Source: JBBQTQ01 sp038213135
Lineage (GTDB): Bacteria; Actinomycetota; Thermoleophilia; Gaiellales; Gaiellaceae
Assembly (NCBI GenBank): GCA_038213135.1
Contig: JBBQTQ010000033.1
Span: forward strand, 1-27,801
Length of the DNA stretch: 27,801 nucleotides
Direction of reading: 5' to 3'
The position numbers and the translations under genes are program-made. Positions 12,812 through 20,933 of the stretch are shown piece by piece (positions within the stretch are counted from its first letter, which is position 1; each line of letters starts with the position of its first letter). The notes under the pieces were generated by a model that saw only the letters and a list, made by a program, of their open reading frames with translations, did not search any database and was not told the DNA's origin.

Positions 12812-14653
12812 ATGCGGAAGGTGACGTTCAGGGAGCGGCTTCGCTACGCCTTCGACAACACGATGGCGAAGGGCACGAAGGCCCTCGTCGGCTGGCTGGC
12901 GCTCGTCACCGCACTCCTGATCCTGGTGTTCACGCTGATCGTCCTCTTCGCCGGGATCGGCCCGCCGGGAAGCAACGGACACCGGCCCGGCTTCTTCCTC
13001 CAGCTCTGGTACACGCTGCAGCACGCGATCGACCCGGCGGCGATCGAGGGCGACCCGACGACTCGCTGGATCCTGCCCGCCGTCATGCTGATCGTCGGCG
13101 TCGCCGGCCTCTTCATCGTCAGCGCCCTGATCGGCGTGATCGCGACCGGCCTCGACAACAAGCTCGAGGATCTCCGGAAGGGCCGCTCGTTTGTGGTCGA
13201 GAAAGGGCACACGCTGATTCTCAACTGGTCGACTGCGGTCTTCACGATCGTGAACGAGCTCGCGATCTCCAACGAGAGCGAACGGAAGCCGGTGATCGTC
13301 CTCCTGGCCGACCGAGCCGGAGCGGCTCGCCGATCGACCTGACCGACCTCGACCTCGTCAACCCTCAGGGATCAGGCTCGATCATCGTCCTCGCCGGCGA
13401 GGGCGACGACGATCCGGACTCGGAGGTGATCAAGACCATCCTCGCGCTGACCCACAACCCGCACCGCCGGCCCGAGCCGTACCACATCGTCGCCGAGATC
13501 CAGGATGCGACGAACCTCGAGGCGGCGCGGCTCGTCGGTGGCGAGGAGACGATCCTGATCGAGAAGGGCGACACGATCTCGCGGCTCGTCGTGCAAGCGT
13601 CGCGGCAGTCCGGCATCTCGCTCGTCTACACGGAGCTGCTCGACTTCGAGGGCGACGAGGTCTACTTCCGCGAGGATCCCGCCTGGACGGGCAAGACGTT
13701 CGGCGAGGCGCTCTTCGCCTACGAGAACTGCTGCGTGATGGGTATTCGCGCGGAACGGCGCGGCGCTGCTGAACCCGCCGGCCGACTCCCGGATCGAGCC
13801 GGGCGACCAGCTGATCGCGATCGCCGAGGACGACTCGGTGCTGGCGGTCGCGACGCCCTACGCGGGCGGGTTCGACGAGGAGGCGATCGTGACGGCGCCG
13901 GTGCAGGAGCCGAAGCCTCAGCGCTTCCTCGTGCTCGGCTGGAACGGCCGGTCGCCCGGCGTGATCGCGGAGCTCGACAACTACGCGACACCCGGCTCGG
14001 AGGTGACGGTAGTCGCGGACACGGACGAAGTGGACGACGCGAGCGAGCGATTGCCCAAGCTGGCGAACCTGGTCGTCTCGTTCAAGCACGGGAACACGAC
14101 GGACCGGCGCACGCTGGAGAGTCTGGCCGTGCCGAGCTACGAGCACGTAATCGTCATGTGCTACTCCGACACGCTGGAGCCGCAGAACGCGGACGCGCGG
14201 ACGCTCGTGACGCTGCTGCACCTGCGCGACATCGCCGGCCGCGACGCCGCGCAGTTCTCGATCGCGAGTGAGATGCTGGACGATCGCAACCGCGAGCTGG
14301 CGCAGGTGACGCGCGTCGACGACGTGATCCTCAGCGAGAAGGTGATCTCGCTGATGCTCGCCCAGATCTCGGAGAACAGGGATCTCGCGCCGGTGTTCGC
14401 CGACCTCTTCGACGCCGACGGCTCGGAGATCTATCTGAAGCCCGCGGAGGACTACGCGCTGCCGAGCCGCGAGACCACGTTTGCGACGGTGATCGAGGCG
14501 GCGCGGCGGCGCGGCGAGGTCGCGATCGGCTATCGCCGGGCTGCCGCGGCGACGGATGCCGCGGAGGGCTTCGGAGTGCGGGTGAATCCGCCCAAGTCGA
14601 CGCCGATCAGCGCCGCGCCGGGCGACCGCGTGATCGTGCTCGCCGAGGACTGA
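12812..14653 (+). pseudogene. CASTOR/POLLUX-like ion channel with RCK domains, broken by two frame disruptions
   Basis: Three consecutive frames together encode one CASTOR/POLLUX-related channel. The first part (12812-13342) has transmembrane helix 1 (ALVGWLALVTALLILVFTL), a pore-like loop, helix 2 (WILPAVMLIVGVAGLFIV) and the linker up to KPVIVLLAD. There the frame changes to SPIDLTDLDLVNP (from about 13327), skipping some 20-30 residues normally found between these motifs, so a deletion not divisible by three is likely. The middle frame continues to CVMGIR (about 13750), where a second small shift restores the original frame at NPPADSRIEPGDQLIAI. The rest (to 14653) holds the second RCK-like region (RFLVLGWNGRSPGVIAELD). 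Family proteins bind ligands or ions through RCK domains and gate cation flow. Sequencing error is possible at the second site but less likely at the first. Confidence 0.85.
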
Positions 14654-14690
14654 CTCGGCGCCCAACGGGACGGGTCTCCGAGAGCCGACT

Positions 14691-14722
14691 TCGAGGGACA
14701 GCCCCTGATACGGAAGCGTCGC
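14691..14722 (+). repeat. REP-like element D
   Basis: TCGAGGGACAGCCCCTG followed by a GGAAGCGTCGC tail. It is the left half of an inverted pair with 14751-14773 in the gap between the convergent channel gene and the two-barrel protein gene. Confidence 0.75.
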
Positions 14723-14727
14723 GGATC

Positions 14728-14747
14728 CTCCACAGCCCCCTGTGGAG
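14728..14747. terminator. Hairpin between the paired REPs
   Basis: CTCCACAG (14728-14735) pairs perfectly with CTGTGGAG (14740-14747) around a CCCC loop. With the flanking REP elements it makes a three-stem structure between convergent genes, so a transcription-ending or RNA-protecting role is plausible. Confidence 0.5.
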
Positions 14748-14750
14748 CGC

Positions 14751-14773
14751 GTGTTACAGGGACTGTCCCTCGG
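14751..14773 (-). repeat. REP-like element D', inverted partner of D
   Basis: On the minus strand it reads CCGAGGGACAGTCCCTGTAA. It ends one base before the stop codon (14775-14777) of the minus-strand two-barrel protein gene. Confidence 0.75.
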
Positions 14774-14774
14774 G

Positions 14775-17228
14775 CTACGCCGGTGCGGCCACGTAGATGT
14801 GGACGCCGAGCGGATCGAAGGAATCGGAGAACGAGTCGCCGACCGAGCCGAGGCGGCGGCCCTCGTCGACGACGTCGAGCGGGTGTCCGCCGAGGCCGGG
14901 AACCGTGATCGTCGAGTTCACCGGCCCAAAGCCCGAGTTGACCGCGATCACGTAGGTCGCGCCGCCGAAGTGCCGAACGCCGACGTGCACCAGAGGAGCG
15001 TCCGACTGCCCGTACTCGGGCGCGGCCAGCAACGCGGGGCCGAGCTCGGCGATCTGCCGCGTGACACCTGAGATCGTGTTCCCGATCGGCACCGACCACG
15101 AGGACGGGAAGAAGCCCAATCCGTGCGCACCGCCCGCGATCGCGAGCCAGGACTCCGCGCGCACGGTGGCGGGAGTCACAGCAGTGGCACCGCCCGGACA
15201 TTTCCACTCCGCCGCCTCGACCCACTGGTACGTCGGCTTCTGCGGCGCGAGCGCGACGAGCTCCTTCTGCGAGAAGTAGACGTCACCGACTCGATTCGGC
15301 ATACACCACTCCTGCAGAGGGAACAGATCGAAGCCGATCATGTCGGTTCGCGCGACGAAGGCGGGGTAGATGCCCCGGCCCGCGTCGAGCGGTGCTGCAC
15401 CGGTGTAGAAGTGGTTCGTCAGCGTGAGGAAGGTCGGCTGGCCCGGCGGTGGCTGGGGAAGCTGCGAGGCGACGAGCCCCTGTCCGTCGGCCTCGTCGGT
15501 GTAGAAGAACCCGAAAGCGCCAGGGGTGCTCGAGTCACCGGCCATCCCGGCTGCGAAGGCGCGGCCGGCCAGGCCGGTGACGGCCGTGGACAAGTTCGCG
15601 CAGTCGAGCCCGCCGAAGAGATTGATCCCGTTCGCGACGTCCGCGGTGTAGCGGTCGGGACAGGAGGCCCAGACGAACATCGGAAAGAAGGGCTGGCCGT
15701 TCACGAGCAGGTCGCCCGCGGGCCGGCCGATGCTCCCGCTCGCAACGGCGGGAGGACCCGCGGAATGGAAGTCGAGCGAGGCCTGTGCGCGCTGCCCGTC
15801 CGGCGAGACGGCGCTCACCCACACGCGGTACGCGGCACCGTAGGAGAGACCGCCGAGCGACGCCTGGCTCCCCTGGGGATCGGCGAACAGCACCGGCGCG
15901 CCTCCGGGCAACCCGAACTCGACCTGGACGCTGGCCGGAATCGAGGTGTGCCAGGCCACGGTCGCCGTCCCCGGCGAGAGCGAGGCAACCCGGAGACCCG
16001 AGACCCTGAGAGGATCCGTAGGCGCGATCGCCGGCAGCCGAGGCGGCACCCCGTTCGAGGCGAACGACGCGCAGTCGATGCCGCCGGCGTTCACGTGGGA
16101 CGCGACGTCGTGCAGCGCCTGATAAGAGGGCTTGGGCGACCAGTCCGCCCAGAGGACGCCCGACTGGAAGCCGGCAAGGTCGGCCTCGTCGGCGAGATGG
16201 AAGTTGAAGTAGGCGCCGACGCCGGGCTGGCAGTAGGCGACCCGTACTGCGTCCTCGATCTGCGTCGGCTGGTCGGGCGCAGGGCCCTTGCCCCGGTCCG
16301 AGGCTTCGAGGGGCGAGAGCGCCGGCGGCACGCGCGGCTCTGATTCCTTCCCCGAGTACAGCCCCGCCTTCGCCGGGTCGACGCGGCTCTGAAAGGCCTG
16401 CGCCAGATACCAGACGGTCACCGGGCCCTGGCCGGGCAGCGGCTGGCCCGTACCGCCGAAGGCGCTCTGCAAGACGGACGTCAGTCGCGCGTAGTCGCCG
16501 AGCCCGATCGAGCCCGAGTCGGCGTGCTTCGCCCACGGGCGCTCGTTCGAGCGCGAGGCATGGGGAATCTCACCGAAGGTGTCGAGAATCGGCGTCGAAC
16601 GGCCGCTCGCGCGGTAGGCCTCGCCGACGAGGCGGTACCAGTCAGACGCCGAGTGCGAGCCGACGAGAAACGATCCGGCCTGGCTCGTCGTGTGGGAAAC
16701 GGCGACGGAGATCACGTTCACAGCGGGCCGGATTGCGTGGAGCGTGTCCCAGCAGCGCGCGAGCAGGGCCTCGTAGGCGGCGGGAGCCACGCTCGAGCCG
16801 TCGGCCGCGAACTGCGGCGACCAGAAGGAGGCGTCGTTCGTGTCGTTCCAGATCGCGACGTCGTTGATCGTCGGATTGCGCTTCAGCAGATCGCCGACGA
16901 AATCGCAGTACTGGCCTTGCGCGTCGGGGGTCTGCGGCGCCTCGTTCGGGCTCCCGTACACGCTGACAACGAGACGCAGGCCCCAGGCCTCGGTCGCAGC
17001 GCGGCTGAGCGCCGTCTCGTAGACGGCAGGCACGGCCGGCTCGCCGGCGTGCCAGGGGATGGTCACGTGGACGGCCTTCAGGCCGAGCGCGCGGACGATC
17101 GAGGCCGTGTCGCGCGAGTTGTTCCAGAGCAACCCGTCCTCGTCCGCGCCGACGAGGAACCCGCTCGCGCTCGCCGGCCCGGCCGACAACGCGAGCAGGG
17201 AGAGCAGGGTCAGAAGCCACCGGCGCAC
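14775..17228 (-). CDS. Secreted two-barrel glycoside hydrolase-like protein with central FnIII domain
   Basis: An 817-residue exported protein. Residues 1-22 form a signal peptide (cleavage near ASA). Residues 23 to about 390 look like a clan GH-A TIM barrel (IPWH, LRLVVSVYGSPNEAP, IWNDTND, closing WADWSPKPSYQALHDV). Residues 405-490 resemble a fibronectin type III domain. Residues 505-817 form a second barrel-like domain (VNGQPFFPMFVWASCPDRY, FYTDEADGQ, AHGLGFFPSSW). In the first domain the position of the usual NEP catalytic acid reads NDT (128-130), and the presumed nucleophile strand reads LDTFGE, so activity there is uncertain. It probably acts on extracellular polysaccharide. The GTG start is followed at once by the signal peptide. 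It diverges from the dienelactone hydrolase gene. Confidence 0.75.
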   Translation of the reverse strand: MRRWLLTLLSLLALSAGPASASGFLVGADEDGLLWNNSRDTASIVRALGLKAVHVTIPWHAGEPAVPAVYETALSRAATEAWGLRLVVSVYGSPNEAPQTPDAQGQYCDFVGDLLKRNPTINDVAIWNDTNDASFWSPQFAADGSSVAPAAYEALLARCWDTLHAIRPAVNVISVAVSHTTSQAGSFLVGSHSASDWYRLVGEAYRASGRSTPILDTFGEIPHASRSNERPWAKHADSGSIGLGDYARLTSVLQSAFGGTGQPLPGQGPVTVWYLAQAFQSRVDPAKAGLYSGKESEPRVPPALSPLEASDRGKGPAPDQPTQIEDAVRVAYCQPGVGAYFNFHLADEADLAGFQSGVLWADWSPKPSYQALHDVASHVNAGGIDCASFASNGVPPRLPAIAPTDPLRVSGLRVASLSPGTATVAWHTSIPASVQVEFGLPGGAPVLFADPQGSQASLGGLSYGAAYRVWVSAVSPDGQRAQASLDFHSAGPPAVASGSIGRPAGDLLVNGQPFFPMFVWASCPDRYTADVANGINLFGGLDCANLSTAVTGLAGRAFAAGMAGDSSTPGAFGFFYTDEADGQGLVASQLPQPPPGQPTFLTLTNHFYTGAAPLDAGRGIYPAFVARTDMIGFDLFPLQEWCMPNRVGDVYFSQKELVALAPQKPTYQWVEAAEWKCPGGATAVTPATVRAESWLAIAGGAHGLGFFPSSWSVPIGNTISGVTRQIAELGPALLAAPEYGQSDAPLVHVGVRHFGGATYVIAVNSGFGPVNSTITVPGLGGHPLDVVDEGRRLGSVGDSFSDSFDPLGVHIYVAAPA

Positions 17229-17270
17229 ACTGTCTCTTTCGGCAGATCGACGCCAGGCCTGAACGGTCGC

Positions 17271-17276
17271 TAGTGT
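17271..17276 (+). promoter_or_regulatory. Candidate -10 box for the DLH-hut operon
   Basis: TAGTGT ends eight bases before the ATG at 17285, with no ribosome-binding site between, which fits a leaderless message. The GTG at 17273 overlaps the hexamer and is unlikely to be used. Confidence 0.5.
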
Positions 17277-17284
17277 CCGCCCGA

Positions 17285-18040
17285 ATGTGCTTCGAGCTCG
17301 ACTCCGTGCCGCCGATTCCGGTCATCTCGGGCGCGGCGCTCGCCCACGAGGACCTCGTGCTCGAAGCATCCGACGGGAACCGCTTCGCGGCGTTCGCAGC
17401 CCGGCCCGACGAGGGCGGCGGCGCCGGCGTCGTGCTCCTGCCTGACGTGCGCGGTCTCTACCGCTTCTACGAGGAGCTGGCGCTCCGGTTTGCAGAGCGT
17501 GGCCATGCGGCGATCGCCCTCGACTACTTCGGTCGGACGGCCGGCGTCGCGAAGCGGGAAGAGGACTTCGACTACATGGAGCACGTCCGTCAGTCGACGC
17601 CCGAGGGGATCCAGGCCGACGTAAGCGCCTGCGTAGAGCACCTCCGCGAGGGTGGCGCGCGCGCAGTCTTCACCGTCGGGTTCTGCATGGGCGGGCGTCA
17701 CTCGTGGCTCGCCTCTGCCGCCGACCACGGATTGGCGGGGGCGGCCGGCTTCTACGGGCGCCCGGGTCGCGGCCAGGACGGCTCGCCGGGCCCGATCGAC
17801 CGCGCGCCCGAGATGAAGACGCCGATCTTGGCGCTCCAGGCGGGCGACGACCAGCACATCACCGCCGAGGACAATGCCGCGTTCGAGGAGGCACTGTCCG
17901 CCGCCGGCGTCGAACACGAGCTCGTCGTCTACCCGGGGGCTCCGCACAGCTTCTTCGACCGGCGCCAGAAGGACTTCGCGGCTGCGTCGGCGGATGCCTG
18001 GCGGCGCGTCCTCGAGTTCCTCGAGCGACACGAGGGGTAG
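17285..18040 (+). CDS. Dienelactone hydrolase family protein
   Basis: A 251-residue alpha/beta hydrolase of the dienelactone hydrolase group. The nucleophile is cysteine 134 in GFCMGG, the His is H221 (GAPHSFFD), and the acid is probably D188 or D189 (LQAGDDQHI). The start MCFELDSVPPIP matches the conserved opening of this subgroup and sets the ATG at 17285. Classical members open dienelactones from chlorocatechols, but many actinobacterial members have unknown ester or lactone substrates. The next gene, hutU, begins eight bases after its stop, so it heads the histidine operon. A direct role in histidine breakdown is not known; co-transcription may be incidental. Confidence 0.93.
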   Translation: MCFELDSVPPIPVISGAALAHEDLVLEASDGNRFAAFAARPDEGGGAGVVLLPDVRGLYRFYEELALRFAERGHAAIALDYFGRTAGVAKREEDFDYMEHVRQSTPEGIQADVSACVEHLREGGARAVFTVGFCMGGRHSWLASAADHGLAGAAGFYGRPGRGQDGSPGPIDRAPEMKTPILALQAGDDQHITAEDNAAFEEALSAAGVEHELVVYPGAPHSFFDRRQKDFAAASADAWRRVLEFLERHEG

Positions 18041-18048
18041 CCCTCGCG

Positions 18049-19737
18049 GTGGCAGACGGCCGCGTCGAGGCGCTCTGCGGAGACCTGTCGAGCATCCGCG
18101 CGCCACGCGGGTCGACGCTGAACGCCCGCTCGTGGCAGACCGAGGCGCCGCTGCGAATGCTGCTCAACAACCTCGACCCGGAGGTTGCCGAGCACCCCGA
18201 GCAGCTCGTGGTCTACGGCGGTACCGGTCGCGCGGCGCGCTCGCACGACGCGTTGCGGGCGATCGTCGCGACGCTCCTGCGGCTCGGCGACGACGAGACC
18301 CTGCTCGTCCAGAGCGGCAAGCCGGTCGGCGTCTTCCGGACGCACTCGGGCGCGCCACGGGTGCTGATCGCGAACTCGCTGCTGGTGCCGCGCTGGGCGA
18401 CCTGGGACGAGTTCCGGCGGCTCGAGGCGCTCGGGCTGACGATGTTCGGCCAGATGACAGCCGGCTCCTGGATCTACATCGGCACGCAGGGGATCCTGCA
18501 GGGCACGTACCAGACCTTTGCGGCAGCCGGCGAGAAGCACTTCGGCTCCGCCGACCTCTCAGGGCGGACGATCCTCACCTCCGGGCTCGGCGGGATGGGC
18601 GGGGCGCAGCCGCTCGCCGCGACGATGTGCGGCGCTGCGATCCTCTGCGTGGAGGTCGATCCGTCGCGGATCGAACGGCGGCTGGAGACGCGTTACCTCG
18701 ACGAGGCGGCGGACTCGCTCGATGACGCGCTCGCGCGGGTCCGCGCCGCGGCGGCCGAGCGGCGGCCTCTCTCCGTGGGGTTGTTGGGAAACGCAGCGGA
18801 CGTGCTGCCGGAGCTGGTCGCTCGCGGTGAGCGCTTCGACTTCGTCACGGATCAGACAGCCGCGCACGATCCGCTCTCCGGCTATATCCCCGCGGAAGTG
18901 CCGTTCGAGGAAGCCGAGCAGCTGCGGCGGCTCGACCCGGAGCGGTACTTGGCGCTCGCGCGGAAGTCGATCGTGGCGCACGTCCAGGCGATGAGCGAGT
19001 TCGTCCGATTGGGTTGCTATGTTTTCGATTATGGCAACAATCTACGGGGGGAGGCTTATGAAGCGGGCCTGAGCGACGCCTTCTCATATCCGGGCTTCGT
19101 CCCGGCCTATATCCGGCCGCTCTTCTGCCGTGGCATCGGGCCGTTTCGTTGGGCCGCGTTGTCGGGGAACCCGGCTGACATCGAGGCGATCGACCGCGAG
19201 CTCGCCTCCCTGTTTCCCGAGGACGTGCTCCTCCAGCGGTGGCTCGAGCTGGCACCCGAGCGGGTTGCGTTCCAGGGGCTGCCCGCGCGGATCTGCTGGC
19301 TCGGCTACGGCGACCGGGCGAAGGCGGGCCTCGCGATCAACGAGCTCGTCCGCTCCGGGCGGGTAACCGCTCCGGTCGCGATCGGGCGAGACCACCTCGA
19401 CTCCGGCTCCGTCGCCTCTCCCTACCGCGAGACCGAGTCGATGCAGGACGGCTCGGACGCGATCGCCGACTGGCCGATCCTGAACGCCCTCCTCAACGTG
19501 GCGGCGGGGGCGACCTGGGTCAGCGTCCATCACGGCGGCGGTGTCGGGATTGGCAACTCGATCCACGCGGGCATGGTGGTGGTGGCCGACGGCAGCGCCG
19601 ATGCGGCGCAACGGCTCGATCGGGTGCTGACGGCCGACCCCGGCACCGGTGTGATGCGGCACGCGGATGCGGGCTATGACGACGCGCTCGAGGCCGCGCG
19701 TGCCGGCGGAATCGACCTCCCGAGCGTTCCATCGTGA
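18049..19737 (+). CDS. hutU: Urocanate hydratase
   Basis: Urocanase, the second step of histidine degradation, converting urocanate to imidazolonepropionate with bound NAD as an electrophile. The 562-residue length is normal. Landmarks are YGGTGRAARSHDAL, the NAD-binding SGLGGMGGAQPLA (residues 178-190), DYGNNLRGEAYEAG, the active-site region FCRGIGPFRW, the signature FQGLPARICWLGYG and SVHHGGGVGIGNSIHAG. The GTG at 18049 is preceded by GAGGGG at 18031-18036; no other start fits. The stop overlaps the hutI start as GTGA. A short stretch near 19006-19112 uses AT-ending codons unlike the rest of the gene, although the protein motifs are intact. Confidence 0.97.
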   Translation: MADGRVEALCGDLSSIRAPRGSTLNARSWQTEAPLRMLLNNLDPEVAEHPEQLVVYGGTGRAARSHDALRAIVATLLRLGDDETLLVQSGKPVGVFRTHSGAPRVLIANSLLVPRWATWDEFRRLEALGLTMFGQMTAGSWIYIGTQGILQGTYQTFAAAGEKHFGSADLSGRTILTSGLGGMGGAQPLAATMCGAAILCVEVDPSRIERRLETRYLDEAADSLDDALARVRAAAAERRPLSVGLLGNAADVLPELVARGERFDFVTDQTAAHDPLSGYIPAEVPFEEAEQLRRLDPERYLALARKSIVAHVQAMSEFVRLGCYVFDYGNNLRGEAYEAGLSDAFSYPGFVPAYIRPLFCRGIGPFRWAALSGNPADIEAIDRELASLFPEDVLLQRWLELAPERVAFQGLPARICWLGYGDRAKAGLAINELVRSGRVTAPVAIGRDHLDSGSVASPYRETESMQDGSDAIADWPILNALLNVAAGATWVSVHHGGGVGIGNSIHAGMVVVADGSADAAQRLDRVLTADPGTGVMRHADAGYDDALEAARAGGIDLPSVPS

Positions 19738-20933
19738 CGCGGCTGCTGATCCGCGACCTCGCCCAGCTCGTGACTCCGGCGGCGGCGGAGGCGCCCCTGC
19801 GCGGCGGCGCGCTCGGCGAGGTCGAGCTGATCGAGGACGCGTACGTTCTCTGCGCCGACGGCGTCGTCGAAGCCGTCGGGCGAATGCGCGAGCTCGAGAC
19901 GCTCGACGGCGAGGTCGAAGAGATCGACGGGCGCGGCCTCTGTGCGATTCCGGGGCTCGTCGACTGCCACACCCATGCCTGCTTCGCGGGCGATCGCGTC
20001 GAGGAGTTCGGCTTGCGCGCGGCCGGTGCCTCGTACGAGGAGCTGCACGCCGCGGACGGCGGCATCCTCTCCACGGTGCGGGCGACCCGCGAGGCGGGCG
20101 GGCAGGCCCTCGTCGAGGCGACGGGACGCCACCGCGACTGGATGCGAGCGCACGGGACGACGCTCTTCGAGGCCAAGTCCGGCTACGGGCTCGACCGCGA
20201 AACCGAGCTCGCGCAGCTGAGGGCGATTGCGGCTGCGGGCGGAGTGCCGACCTGGCTCGGCGCTCACGCCGTGCCGCCCGAGTTCGACGACGCGGACGCC
20301 TATCTCGACTTCCTGCTGGCCGAGGTCCTGCCGGCAGCCGCAGACCTCGCCGAGGCGGCGGACGTCTTCCTGGAGCGCGGCGCGTTCGACGCCAAGCAGG
20401 CCCGCCGCTACCTCGATGCTTGCCGGGACGCCGGCCTAGCGCTCCGTCTCCACGGCGACCAGTTCACCGAGGCCGGGGCGATCCCACTGGCGATCGAGCT
20501 CGGCGCGCGCTCAGTCGACCACCTAGAGGCGACCGGGCCGGACGGCGTCCGCGCACTCGCCGCAAGCGATGTCGTCGGCGTGCTCCTGCCCGCCGGCGCG
20601 CTCTTCCTCGACCGGCCGATGCCTCCCGCGCGTGCGCTCGTCGACGCAGGAGCCGCGATCGCCCTGGCGACCGACTTCAATCCAGGCAGCGCCTTCTGCG
20701 ACAGCCTGCCGCTCGTCTGCTCGCTCGCGTGCACGCAGCTCCACCTCTCCCCCGCCGAGGCGCTCACCGCGTGCACGGTCAACGCCGCGCACGTGCTCGG
20801 CCGCGCCGCCAGCGCGGGTAGGCTCGCCCCGGGCTTCGACGCGAACGTCGTGCTACTCGACGCGCCGGACTGGCGCTACCTCGCCTACCACCTCGGCGGC
20901 GACGTCGTCCACTCGGTGGTGGTCGCCGAATGA
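19734..20933 (+). CDS. hutI: Imidazolonepropionase
   Basis: A 399-residue metal-dependent amidohydrolase that opens imidazolonepropionate to N-formimidoyl-L-glutamate, the third step of histidine degradation. The metal-binding pair is H79-x-H81 in GLVDCHTHACFAGDR. Further family features are FEAKSGYGLD, WLGAHAVPPEF, LHGDQFTEAGA and the metal-binding aspartate in LATDFNPGSA. The GTG at 19734 overlaps the hutU stop, and its stop overlaps the hutF ATG. Length and motifs are typical of a functional enzyme. Confidence 0.96.
   Translation: MTRLLIRDLAQLVTPAAAEAPLRGGALGEVELIEDAYVLCADGVVEAVGRMRELETLDGEVEEIDGRGLCAIPGLVDCHTHACFAGDRVEEFGLRAAGASYEELHAADGGILSTVRATREAGGQALVEATGRHRDWMRAHGTTLFEAKSGYGLDRETELAQLRAIAAAGGVPTWLGAHAVPPEFDDADAYLDFLLAEVLPAAADLAEAADVFLERGAFDAKQARRYLDACRDAGLALRLHGDQFTEAGAIPLAIELGARSVDHLEATGPDGVRALAASDVVGVLLPAGALFLDRPMPPARALVDAGAAIALATDFNPGSAFCDSLPLVCSLACTQLHLSPAEALTACTVNAAHVLGRAASAGRLAPGFDANVVLLDAPDWRYLAYHLGGDVVHSVVVAE

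Noticed and set aside
11366..13210. Long open frame of about 600 codons on the minus strand
   Set aside because: It is antisense to moxR, DUF58 and the channel gene, has no recognisable domain and its composition is that of a GC-rich shadow frame.
13430..14665. Minus-strand open frame of about 410 codons opposite the channel gene
   Set aside because: It is rich in Arg, Val and His as expected for antisense of this coding bias, while the plus strand carries clear RCK-domain sequence.
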